Below, piece after piece: positions 24,085 through 35,000 of a stretch of DNA of 64,000 bases. A program made the position numbers and the translations under genes. This stretch comes from Raphanus sativus. Taxonomy: Eukaryota; Streptophyta; Magnoliopsida; Brassicales; Brassicaceae. The stretch is from contig NC_079513.1 of assembly GCF_000801105.2 (NCBI RefSeq), positions 26,581,640 through 26,645,639 on the forward strand, written 5' to 3'. Within the stretch, counting starts at the first letter, position 1. Each line of letters opens with the position of its first letter. The notes under the pieces were generated by a model, which was given only the letters and a program-made list of their open reading frames with translations, was not told where the DNA came from and did not search any database.

Positions 24085-25050
24085 TCTATATCCTATTAAA
24101 AGTGAAGTACAAATGAGAAATAACCCTTACTTCATTTTAATATTTACAATAGACTGCCACTGATTTTAATTACATAGGTTATGCTAAATAAATGGACCCA
24201 TTCACGCAAGCCTAATTAGCGGAAGCCATTTTTTTGATTTTTTTACAAATGGTTATTTATTGCTAGATACTTGCAATATATTCAATTTTAGTAAAGATCA
24301 AATATAATCTACGAGTGAAAAAGTAAGGGTTTTAGCATTAAAACATTCGTAACATACAAATATTGTCTTCCTGAAGTCATAGAAACCAGTGATATCATTT
24401 TGACACTAAAACCAAGCCCATATCTATTTAAATATTAATAAAAATATGAAAGCACCTTTTTCAACTATATTACATACCTGTTTTATATGTTAAATTTTTC
24501 ATATAAAACTCAAATCATATCAGTGTATTTTTATAAACATGTATATGTAATTTACAATTTTTAATAGGGCATCCTTAGTCATAGTTATTTATTTATTTGT
24601 ATTTTATATCTATAAAAATATTATTTTCATTGTATAGAAACTTTCTAATTACATATATATGTTAAGTTTGCTTAGTTTTTTTTTTTTGAAACTTCGTCAT
24701 AAAATACATGGTTTAACATAAAAAATTATAATAAACAGACAATATAATACGATTAACTATTTAAATACATCATTTACAATTAACAAAAAAACCGGAAATT
24801 TTCGGAGAAAGTACTTTAATCGATAAATCATTACATCTTCTAATTCCACATACTACCAAAGACAAACTATATAATTAACAAAAATATGTATCAACTATTT
24901 ATATATAAATAACTAATGTAATTAATCATTTACACTTTTAATATCACCACACAATATAAGATATTTAATATCAGAATTACATAACCTAAAATAGTAATAT
25001 CATAACATTTCAAATCGAAAAAGAACATCCGCGCGCGGATCAAGGTCTAG
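24085..25050 (+). mobile_element. Non-autonomous Helitron, 0.97 kb
   Basis: The 5' end TCTATATCCTATTAAAAG resembles Brassicaceae Helitron starts. The 3' end has a perfect GC hairpin (ATCCGCG/CGCGGAT at 25027-25040) followed by a seven-base gap and CTAG at 25047-25050. It is flanked by A (24084) and T (25051). No coding capacity was seen. It shares only end structure, not interior sequence, with the Helitron at 1915-4075. Confidence 0.82.
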
Positions 25051-26270
25051 TTAATGTTGTTTTGATAGTTTGGGAGGTCCAATGACTAGTGCTAAGTGTA
25101 TTAGTTGCTTTGACCTTTGACCGAGGAGGCACGTGCGCAGCATCTACCCGTTTCTGGTCGAAGATTTCGGTGTCGCACGTGCGACACTGTCCTCCTTTCT
25201 ATTATCTTAATCTCTCATCTTTTGTCGTAATCTCTTGACTAAACCATCTCTTTCATTCTTTTTGTTCCCCCCAAAAATATTACTTCTTAAAATATTTTCA
25301 CTTTAAGCTTTGTCGTTTAAAAAATTGGGATGTTTTGGTTGTATTAGGCAAACTTGTAGGGGCAAATACCCATATTAGTAGTGAAGTGCTATCTTAGAAT
25401 ATTTTCAAACGTTGAAAAGTTTCGATCGTTTGATTTGTACAACTTTTTGGCTGATAAGATTTCTTTTCTGTATCTAACCAATCGGTTGATATCTTTCATT
25501 GATCAGTGTTACAAGTTTGTATACATAACTACAATCTACAAATCACAAAAGAACTAATGAAATTAAAAGATCTTTTTTTTTGAAAAAAGGACGACGATTT
25601 GTGACACCTAAATTAAAAGATCTTTCCTAGACCTTTTTTTTGTGCAACGATCTTTCCTAAACCAAGACTGGAAATCAAAGTGATTTATTTATAGAATTGG
25701 AAGATTTTAGAGAAAATACTAGAACAATTTAATATATTAAAAATTGATATTTTTCTTTTGAAGAACATATGAAACCAAAATGTTAAACATTATTGATAAA
25801 TTTTAAAATATTTACCTTTACAAAAGACAAAAAAGATTTTCGATGAATCATAAAATAAAATATGAAAATTTTCTGACAGTAACTCCGTGTTTAGTGGGTA
25901 ATTTACACACTTGGGGTAATGATGCTTGCACTTTACACACCTCTTAAAAAATATTTCTGTGTATACATAGATTAACTAGTAAATTTTGGTACAATCGCTA
26001 ACTAAAGTATATTAATATATAACTAAGAGACGTTAACAATGGAAAGAGTAGTCTAATAGATTAGTTAATAGTGACAAAACCTGATGTGTAATTTCTTTCT
26101 TTTACAGCAAAGATCACGAAGAAGATGTATGAATCGTCCATTAGTCAAACAAAACAGCCACGAAAGCTTAGACTAACGCGATTCTTTCTAGCTGTAAATA
26201 GATGGCCAAATGACTTTTTGTTTTGTCTTTCTTCAAAAGTTATAATAGTAAAACTAGATGTTTTTTTATA
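25051..26270. other. Intergenic region with G-box palindrome
   Basis: No gene. It contains TTTGACC W-box cores near 25120-25131, a GCACGTGCGC at about 25130-25139 and an 18-bp palindrome at 25170-25187. The rest is AT-rich. Confidence 0.4.
25170..25187. promoter_or_regulatory. 18-bp perfect palindrome centred on a CACGTG G-box
   Basis: GTGTCGCACGTGCGACAC reads identically on both strands. CACGTG is the core bound by bZIP and bHLH dimers. A second GCACGTGC lies about 45 bp upstream, and two TTGACC W-box cores lie just before that. No intact gene is adjacent now, so it may be a surviving promoter element of a lost gene. Confidence 0.5.
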
Positions 26271-26522
26271 GAGAATTCGGCCAAACAAAACCTCAACTTT
26301 GTACGAATTGCCAAAACAAACATGAACTTTTGGGCTGACCAAAAAAACACTAAACTTTTATTGACTTTCTAATTAATTAACAATGTTTTCGTTGACTTGC
26401 CAATTTAGCACGCCGTCAGTTAACTTAACATACGTCGTTTATTGTTGGCGTTAAAGTAAAACGACGTCGTTTCAAATGAAATGAAACAATGTCGTTTTAT
26501 ATGATTTGAAAAATAAAAACAA

Positions 26523-26592
26523 GTAGCCCCCTGGATTTGAACACAGGTTGGATAGGACATATGACAAGGTATTTTACCACTGGGCTAGTGGG
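26523..26592 (-). repeat. tRNA-like module in the left arm of the fold-back element
   Basis: On the - strand it contains a box-A-like TAGCCCAGTGG and a box-B-like GTTCAAATCC separated by about 40 nt. A complete acceptor stem is not seen, so it is tRNA-derived rather than a functional tRNA. Confidence 0.5.
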
Positions 26593-27044
26593 ACTTTCAA
26601 TGTACTTACTAACATATTTAATGTTATTTGGTACTCTTTGAATATAAATTTTTTTTTAAAAAACTTAAAAATATCTTTAAAATTTCAAAAATTTGAAAAA
26701 AGAAATATTTTTATAAAATTAATTTTGAAATTAAAATGAAAAAAAAAATTCTTAAAAAAATAAAAATCTTTAAAATTCAATATCTGGCTTAAAAATCGAA
26801 ATTTAAGAAAAAAAAATTATTTTATAAAAAAAAAATTTCGATTTTTTAAGCTGGATATTGAATTTTTTAATTTTTATTTTTTAAGAAAAAAATTATTTTC
26901 TCATTTTAATTTCAAAATTAATTTTATAAAAATATTCCTTTTTGAATTTTAAAATTTTAAAGATATTTTTAGGTTTTTAGAAAAAAAAATTATATTCAAT
27001 GAGTACCATATAAAATTAAATATGTTATTAAGTACATTGAAAGT

Positions 27045-27114
27045 GCCACTAGCCCAGTGGTAAAACACCTTGTCATATGTCTTACCCAACCTGAGTTTGA
27101 ATCCAGGAGACTAC
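27045..27114 (+). repeat. tRNA-like module in the right arm of the fold-back element
   Basis: Inverted counterpart of the left module: box A TAGCCCAGTGG and box B GTTTGAATCC on the + strand. It differs at several positions from the left-arm copy. Confidence 0.5.
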
Positions 27115-27357
27115 TTATTTTTATTTTTCAAATCATATAAAACGACGTTGTTTCATCTCATTTGAAACGACGTCGTTTTACTTTAACGACAACAATAAAC
27201 GATGTATGTTAAGTTGTGCTAAATTGACAAGTCAACGGAAACATTGTTAATTAATTAGAAAGTCAATGAAAGTTTAGTGTTTTTTTGGTCAACCCAAAAG
27301 TTCATGTTTGTTTTGGCAATTCGTGCAAAGTTGAGGTTTTGTTTGGCCGAATTCCCG

Positions 27358-27789
27358 TTCTTTATATGTTTACACATGATAAAAGTAGAAATGTAAGGTA
27401 ATTTACAAAGCATCACCAATATTTATAACTCATAATTAGAAACGTTTATATATTTTTGTACAATAATCAGATACAAAGTAGCTTTTATCTTGACGTTTGA
27501 TACATTATTTTGATTTGAAGTCACACTGTTTGCAGTATTTTTCTCGATGTTTGATAGACTATTTTGATTTGAAGTCACACTGTTTTAACAAGTATAACAA
27601 AGCTTACAAGAAGCCCAATCTACTCCATAGATGAGTATAGCAAACTGAAAATGTCTTTTGTCTCTAGAGAGTGAATAGAGACCAATCACCAACTACATGG
27701 ATCACATATTTTTGTACATGTCACCGCAAAAATTTATCAGAAGTTGCTTCTTCGGTTTTACATAGAAAATAAATGACCTCAGAGGTATA
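27358..27789. other. Spacer between the fold-back element and the decayed fragment
   Basis: AT-rich. The only structure seen is a 40-bp direct repeat. Confidence 0.4.
27492..27585 (+). repeat. 40-bp direct repeat, two copies, period 54 bp
   Basis: Copies at 27492-27531 and 27546-27585 share ATTTTGATTTGAAGTCACAC and surrounding bases, with about four mismatches over 40 bp. Confidence 0.8.
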
Positions 27790-28000
27790 TCTTTGGAAGA
27801 CTGTATTAGAACTGTTCTTATACTCAGAAAGTGAAAACGCTCACTCGATTTCTCAAGTGTCTTATCAGCTACTTGCTGCAGTTTTGAAACTTGATCTAAA
27901 CCAGTTTGCAGCTATTCTGCAGTCCTGTTGTTCTCTTTTTTTTCATGTTGGTAACTTCACCTCCAAGTTTAGGATAAAAACTCATTTCAGAATCCGTGAA
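27790..28000 (-). pseudogene. Decayed coiled-coil-like coding fragment (possible NET2C relic)
   Basis: Read on the - strand, the sequence gives pieces such as KLGGEVTNMKKK and LQTGLDQVSKLQQVADKTLE in two frames, with stops and a frameshift between them. The heptad-like character suits a coiled-coil protein. Arabidopsis has the KIP1-like/NET2C gene (At5g10500) at this point between AIL6 and MSL2, so this may be its remnant. The CACTA insertion at 28001 appears to interrupt it: the same reading continues beyond the element at 30704-30755. Identification is weak. Confidence 0.35.
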
Positions 28001-30703
28001 CACTACAAGAAAACAGGTGATTAGTGACTACAGAATTGGTAGTAATGTAGTCGTAAAAGGGGCATTACGACCAACTAACTTCCAAATCAGATTAGTCGTT
28101 ATCAGCTGGTCGTAAATCATTATTAGAGGCAAGTTGGTCGTAATGTTACGACTACACGATTTAGTCGTAACTCAGACGTAACTCACTTGGTCGTAAGTTA
28201 GTCGTAAATGCCTTAGTTGTACATTAGTAGTAATACGTGTAGTCGTAAAGATGAAGTAAAGTGTAGTTGTAATGTGGTCGTAAATTTACGACTGATGAAC
28301 ATCGACTGTAGAAATAGAGTAGTCGTCAGTTAACTACTAATTTACATCGAAGGCCGAAGTTCTTTGGTCGTAATTTTGAGACCAACTTACGTCTGATTTA
28401 TTTATTTACGAATTTTATATTTTAATTAAAATTAAATATTTAAATTTAAATTAATTTTTAAAATTTGATAAATTCAAAAAAGAAATATATAAGCATCCAT
28501 AAACATGATAATAATATTCATAAACATAATAATAATAATATCCATAATATTAAAATATTTAAAATACAAAAAAAACTAAGCATTGAGGTTGATTTCATTG
28601 AAGATATCGGAACCACGCTGATCCGTACGTCGCTATAAATCTGCCTGCTCTTCGGAAGTGGGGTTGGAGTTAAAAGTTGGACGTAGAGTGTATCACATAG
28701 AGGAAAGAGATGGGTTTACGTTTGGGTTAGACTCTAGCATAAGGTCAACCTGATTTTTTTTTTAAACACGAATGATTATAAACAATTAATTAAAATTTAT
28801 TGAATAAAAATAATCTATACCTATTTCTATTTTCATCCTAATCTACTTCCATACTTCACTAATTCCATCCTAAACTAATTCCAAACTTAATCTAATCACC
28901 TAACTAACCACCTAAAACTAAAAACTTATAAAAACGTCCCTAGAGAGAAGCAAAGAAGTTGTTAGAGAGAAGGGAGTGAGCAACGAAATGGATTCGGCAA
29001 GGTCGTGTATTTATAGAATTTTAGTGTTGGTCGTAAATATGTTGTAAATTTACGACCAATGAGAGAATATTGGTCTTAATTGGGTTGTACAGTTACGACC
29101 AATGGGAGACTATAGGTCGTAATTGGGTTGTAAAGTTACGACCAATGAGAGACCAACACCAATTACGACCAATTAGGATCCAATTTTTTTTTTTATATTT
29201 ACGACCAAACCGGGACTAATGGTCGTAAAAGAGTAGTTAAATTACGACTAATGTGGGACCAAGTCTATTACGACCAATTAGGGACGACTGCTCTTTATAC
29301 CCTAAAATCGAAACCCCAAACCCAACCCCTAAACCCCAAACCTCAAACATCATAAGTTATAACACTTACAACCTCAAAGTACAAAGATTAAAAAAATTTA
29401 TGATTTAAAAAAAAAAAATTAAGTTCTATACAATTATAAACCCCAAACTACAAAGATTAAACTATTTTTTAAAAATACATGTGTTTTAAACCAATTTTTT
29501 AATTAAGTTCATAATTAAGCAAACATCATAAATTATATAATATTTGTACAATGAGTTTAAAAATAGATTAATAAGGGACTAAACATTTTCTATATTTACA
29601 ACCAAATAACTACTCCCTTCCATATTGGTCGTATGGTAGTAGTAAATTACGACCAACCAACTTCTCCCTTATATATTGGTCGTAAATGAGTAGTAATATT
29701 ACGACTAACTAGCTTCGAGTTGTGTTTATACCCTAAACCGAAACCCCAAACCCTAAACCCCAAACATCATAAGTTCTATACAATTCTAAACCCCAAACTA
29801 CAAAGATTAAACTATTTTTTAAAAATACATGTATTTTAAATCAATTTTTTATTAAGTTCATAATTAAGAAAACATCATAAGTTATATAATATTTGTGATA
29901 TTATGCAATAAAATGAGTTTAACAATAGATTAATAAAACACAAACGCTGTGACATAATCAACGATTACTCGTCATCGGAATCATGATCATCCGAGTCATC
30001 ATTTTATTTAAATTCATCTTCGTTGGCTTTGTCCGTTGCATCCTCTTGAAGATCTTCATATCCCAGGTTATGCGGTTTTCATCACATAATACTCGGTCTC
30101 GAGATGTAACTTTTATAGCAGCTAACCAAGGTATTCTAGATTGTCTAATCCTCAGGTATGAAATAAAACAAACTTGGTATGCTTGAGATGCCAATATATA
30201 TAGTTTAAATTTGTTGTACTTCCGCGTAGCATTTATATCAACAACTCCAAATTAACTTGCTATACCGAACTCTTACATTGACGGTGGGGTCAAACCAGTC
30301 ACATTTGAAGATAACGCATTTTATCTTCACTAGACCGGAAAACTCCACTTCGATAATCTCTTGTATGATTCCATAGAAATTTGTTTCACCTTTCACATAA
30401 ACTAGTATATTTATGACTAATTTGCAACTATGTTTCTCGTAAATTGGTTGTTAAATAGATGGTATAATTTCGATGTAACTTAGTCGCATATTTACTACTA
30501 ATTTACGACTACGTTTAATAGTAGTCGTAAATTGGTTGTTAATTACCTTCCTCTTTATGACTAATAGAATTAGTCGTAAAATAACTACCAAGTTACGACC
30601 AATTGTAAATTGGTCGTAATTGAGATGTAAAGTAGACGTTAATTTACGACCACACATTTGTAGTCGTTAACTGTAGTCGTTTTTCTCATGTTTTCTTGTA
30701 GTG
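28001..30703. mobile_element. CACTA (En/Spm) DNA transposon, 2703 bp, non-autonomous
   Basis: The terminal inverted repeats are CACTACAAGAAAACA at the left and TGTTTTCTTGTAGTG at the right, perfect over 15 bp. The 3-bp target duplication GAA lies at 27998-28000 and 30704-30706. Subterminal regions on both sides carry many copies of GGTCGTAA / TTACGACC motifs in both orientations, the usual transposase-binding arrays of the family. The interior contains AT-rich filler and a decayed fragment of the transposase region. Both ends look intact, so it could still be mobilised in trans. Confidence 0.96.
29960..30395 (-). pseudogene. Decayed CACTA TNP2-type C-terminal domain (DUF4216-like)
   Basis: On the - strand the reading ETNFYGIIQEIIEVEFSG, then VIFKCDWFDPTV, matches the DUF4216 pattern found at the C-terminus of CACTA TNP2 transposases. 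After a one-base frameshift it resumes with FGVVDINATRKYNKF and ILASQAYQVCFI. It ends in an acidic tail that also needs frame changes. The catalytic part is missing, so the element cannot supply its own transposase. Confidence 0.7.
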
Positions 30704-30963
30704 GAAAAATGGTTCGGGATATTAACATCTTTACATGGATGATGCTGTAATAAATAGCCAATCTGAAGGCACAAGCAGACTAAGAATTCGAAACAGCCGA
30801 GGGCAGAAGAAACAGACACCTACCTACCCAAGGGGACATACATCAGAAACTACGGCATCACAAGCCATCTCTAAAACAGAACCAACAGAAAGGCTCACAT
30901 AGTAACAGGAGGAGCCGTCTAAAAAGCCTACAGGTACAATATATATAGTCTGTACAGAAAGCT
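30704..30963. other. Sequence flanking the CACTA element
   Basis: Resembles 3'-UTR-like sequence of the small - strand remnant that follows. 30704-30755 may continue the coiled-coil-like fragment interrupted by the transposon. Confidence 0.3.
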
Positions 30964-31166
30964 TTATTTGCTCTCAGCCTTTTCCGCGTCTTGGTGTTCT
31001 TTTTGGTCCCCACCCTCCCCAGTTTTTGCTCTATGACCTTTAGTTGTGTTGTTGGCTGATTCATCTCGAAACCAAGCACTTTTTATTGAAGGCATCAGGT
31101 AGGAGATATATACAAGTACACCAGCAGCTGTCAAGCCAATATATGGCAATCAATAGTAGAGCCCTG
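30964..31166 (-). pseudogene. Terminal-exon remnant of an unrecognised small membrane protein
   Basis: After a good acceptor (ttctttttgcag) the - strand reads GLYY, a stop, then LPYIGLTAAGVLVYISYLMP. A charged tail (AKTGEGGDQKEHQDAEKAES) follows to a stop near 30964. The in-frame TGA lies where TGG (Trp) would fit, suggesting a nonsense mutation. One hydrophobic segment followed by a hydrophilic tail suggests a membrane-anchored C-terminus. I do not recognise the family. Downstream of it on the - strand is 3'-UTR-like sequence. Confidence 0.4.
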
Positions 31167-31249
31167 CAAAAAGAATAAAAAATCTAATTTCATCGTCCAA
31201 AAAGGAGATCATCTTATCAACAGATGTGTATCCATCGGAAAAACATAAA

Positions 31250-31280
31250 ACACCACGTGGAGAACTATATAAAAGGCTTT
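31250..31280 (+). promoter_or_regulatory. MSL2 promoter: G-box plus TATA box
   Basis: CCACGTGG lies just upstream of ACTATATAAAAGG (about 31264-31276). A further ACACGTGACG lies at about 31359-31368. The spacing suits transcription starting near 31300, upstream of the leader intron. Confidence 0.5.
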
Positions 31281-31519
31281 ATTTAAATATTGTAGTAGTA
31301 TTTAAAATGCCATTAATGCGGGAGCCTTTATTCACACACGAGTCTGACGTGTCCGAAACACGTGACGGAACGTTGTTCATTTCAAAAACGACACCGTGTT
31401 CTGTCTGCGCGAATCCTCGCTGTTCTCTCTTCCTAGAAGCATCTCCTCGAAGAAGAAAGAAGCTTGAAACCCTTATAAAAAAATCGTCAGTTCCCTTTGT
31501 TTTTTTTTTCGATTCTGAG

Positions 31520-31943
31520 GTAAAAGTCTTTCCCTTTTCTAGAGAGATAGGTTTCATGTTCGGATGTTCCTGTATCATCGAGTCTTTCGATTGTTATGCT
31601 CGATTTTTTTTTGGATTCGATTTTGTTTTTAACTTATCTTGGGCTTTCTATGGTTTTATATTGCTTCCCCCTACATGAGATTAGGTTAACGTTGTAAGTT
31701 AATCATAGCTGTGATCCATAGTTTTTATATAATTTTAGGTTTCTGGTTATGAATATGGCACACGGACCGAATCAAACTCTGTTGTGTGTTTTAACATGGC
31801 TCTAGTTCCTTCTCGGTTTAATGACATGATTATTAGTAGTCCTAAGGATCATACTGCATAGTTTAAGATGCTAGACTTTCATTACAACTGTTGTTTGCTA
31901 TACCTGAATCATGTTTCAATGGTGTTTCATTTGTATATTGCAG
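31520..31943 (+). other. Probable 5' UTR intron of MSL2
   Basis: A donor (GAG|gtaaaa) at 31520 and an acceptor (tattgcag) at 31943 bracket a T-rich 424-nt intron in the leader, about 110 nt before the start codon. Confidence 0.5.
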
Positions 31944-32053
31944 AGTTCGTGGTTGGACACTCTTTAGTTTCTTTCCGTTAAGGCTGTGAGGCTTATGATC
32001 GGTGCTACTAACTAACGCCTCTGGCTAACACATTGACGACTCTGCTCCAAAAT

Positions 32054-35000
32054 ATGACCCTCTATGGTTCATTGCAGTTGTCCCATGGCCTTGGTCTTTG
32101 CAGAAACCAAGGGTACTATAACCCACAAGATGTGTGTTTCTTCCATTTTATCCCCCCCCCCCTGTCTTTTAATTTATATATCTTCTTCTTCCCTGTTCTA
32201 AAATATGTGCTTGTTCTCAGAGTGCCATTACAAGGAGGCTGGGTATTATATCAATGGGTCCTCTCTCATTTGGCGTCCCGGTATTATTTTTTTAAAAGAA
32301 AACAGCTTACTCTAGTCATTCAACTTGGTTTGCTGATACTTAGTAACTTCTTGTTTTTTTCTTTCTTTCTGGGTACAGTTGGGGCAATATGGTTTCAGGA
32401 ATATTTTACTCTCGGATTACCTTCGTAGGCCTATTTCTTCGGTACCGTGCAGAGCCACTGCTTTTAGGTGTCATTCGTTTTATGCAGGAGTCAAGTTCAT
32501 TGAACCTCCTATCAGAGCTGCCACTATGGTGCTAACAAAGTAAGTCTTTCTTTCTTTCTTTTTTTTCTGCCTATAATCACTTGCAGAATGACTACTTAAA
32601 AAATATTCTGAAACGGCCGTAGTTTCTGTTAGTTGGTCTTTGTGGATCTGAAGGATTGCATAGTGATTTAGAGACATCTGACTCCTTAATTATACTCGAT
32701 AGAAATTGTTGAAGCAACCCAAGCATGCTTTGTCATTGCTATGGTTGCCTTAGGGAAGTTGTATTTTAATGTTTGCACTCCTTTGGTTTGCAGGTCACAC
32801 GGGTTAATACAACAATTCCCTCTTGTATATAAGTTGGTTCCATCTGTTGCTCTTCTTGTTTTCTCCCTGTGGGGTATAGTGCCTCTTGTTCGCCAAGGAA
32901 GAAACCTATTACTCAATGTAGGTGTACCCATTTCATGCTTTCCTTTCTGTGCTGCCTTGGTTCAAATTAATGGTCTGAAACTTTACCTTTACCGTTAAAA
33001 TATTGCAGAAGAAAAATGATAACGGATGGAAAAAGAGTGGAACGTACCGTGTTATGACCTCGTATGTTCAACCCCTGCTGTTATGGTTAGGTGCCCTATT
33101 TATCTGCAGGTATATATATCTATTCCTTGGTTCATTGCTCAGATGTTTTGGTGATAATACTTATTTGAATTGCTTTTGTTGAGATAATTGATAGATGGTT
33201 TTAGTTTTGGTGACTATTCTTTTATAAAGGGCATTAGATCCTGTTGTTCTTCCAACTGAAGCTAGCAAAATTGTCAAAGATAGGCTTTTGAATTTCGTGA
33301 GGTCATTGTCAACAGTACTTGCATTTGCCTATTGCATATCGAGGTAAGCGTGTTGTCTTTTTCATCTTATGTTTCTATATGTTACTGGTTTGTTTCATGA
33401 CTTCTGATTCTGGTTAGATGTGTCCATGCAGTCTTATCCAACAAACACAGAAGCTCTTCTCGGAAACAAGTGACCCAAACGATGCAAGAAATGTATGTAA
33501 ATGTTTACTGAAAGTTTCTGCTTCCAAATTTCATAAAATCCAACTTGGTTTCTCAGTATGGCTTTTGCTAATTTTCCAAAATGGAACAGATGGGATTTCA
33601 ATTTGCTGGGAAAGCAGTGTATTCTGCCGTATGGGTTGCTGCTGTTGCACTATTCATGGAGTTGCTTGGTTTCTCTACACACAAATGGCTCACTGCTGGA
33701 GGTCTTGGGACAGTTTTGATTACTCTTGCTGGCCGAGAGGTGTGAGACCTCACTCGCATTTTTACTATTAGTTTTTCGTATAAAAAAAAGATAAATATTT
33801 GATTAAACCTGTGAGTTCTTTTGCCGTTGCAGATTTTGACAAACTTTCTTTCAAGTGTTATGATACACGCAACCAGGCCATTTGTTCGGAACGAGCGGAT
33901 TCAAATAAAGATTGAAGGTTATGAAGTTTCTGGTACTGTGGAGGTTAGTAGTAATCATAATAATCTTCGAGCTTTAGATATTGTTTTGATTCTTTTCCTA
34001 AGGTTGGTTCTCACATTGTTGTTGTTGTTGCAACGCATTTTTCAGCAAGTTGGTTGGTGGTCACCAACGATCATAAGAGGTGACCACCGAGAGGCGATCC
34101 ACATCCCAAACCACAAGTTCACAGTCAATGTTGTGAGAAACATTACTCAGAAAACTCATTGGCGTATCAAAACCCACCTAGCTATCAGTTACTTGGACGT
34201 TAACAAAATAAATGTGCGTTTCCTAACACTCTTATATAAACTGTGCCAATCATTGAATACTTTTTAAAGCTGATTCCTTGCTATGAACTTGTCCAAACAG
34301 ACTATTGTAGCTGACATGCGGAAAGTATTGGCCAAGAACCCTCAAGTTGAGCAACAGAAGCTGCACAGAAGGGTATTCTTGGAGGATGTCGATCCAGAAA
34401 ATCAAGCTCTTGTGGTTAGACTTCTATGTCTACTTTTTCTTTTGCACCCATCTTGAAGTACTAACATGTGATTTTGGCTTCTACAGATACTTATTTCTTG
34501 TTTTGTGAAGACGTCCCATCGCGAAGAATACTTATCTGTAAAGGTAAGTCAAAAAGTTTTTACACTGCAGTCTTTTTTTTCTTGGATTAGGCTTTAAGTT
34601 TTTTAACACTGTTGGCGAAAACAGGAAGCTATATTGTTGGACCTTCTTAGAGTCATAAGCCATCACCGAGCACGTCTAGCTACACCGATTCGTACAATCC
34701 GAAAGATGCACACAGCCGCTGATATGGAAACTGCACCGTTTGGAGAATCAATGTACGGTCCTGGAGGTGTTGCTTCTAAGCGTTCTTCGGTGGTGATCGA
34801 ACCCTCGTACAAGATATATGGGGAAGACAAATCGAAATCTCAGAAACGCGCATCAAAACCAACGACTGGAGAGCAAGACAAAGTTTCCAGTCCAAAGTCC
34901 AAAGAAACGCCTTCTTCAGACTCAAAGGTGGTTTCTGATACCAACAAGGTACCTGATGAAACAGTAGTAAAGCCAGGAACCAAACCGGTCTCTAAACCAA

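Larger units (their letters stand above)
26271..27357. mobile_element. Fold-back MULE-like element with about 0.5-kb terminal inverted repeats
   Basis: The left end (GAATTCGGCCAAACAAAACC from 26273) and the right end (its reverse complement, ending 27354) start two arms that stay inverted-complementary almost to the centre near 26815. Nearly the whole 1.09-kb element is therefore one long palindrome. The flanks TTTTTTATA (26262-26270) and TTCTTTATA (27358-27366) form a 9-bp target duplication with one mismatch, as made by MULEs. Each arm holds an AAACGACGTCGTTT-type block and a tRNA-like module. No transposase is encoded. Confidence 0.8.

Noticed and set aside
27045..27114. A functional tRNA gene in the fold-back element
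   Set aside because: Box A and B resemble a tRNA, but no proper acceptor stem or anticodon stem could be paired, and the segment is repeated in the other arm with substitutions.
29310..29345. CCCTAAACCCC-like runs resembling telomere repeat
   Set aside because: They are irregular, occur twice inside the CACTA element (also near 29735) and are mixed with AAACCCCAAACC. They look like transposon interior, not an interstitial telomere array.
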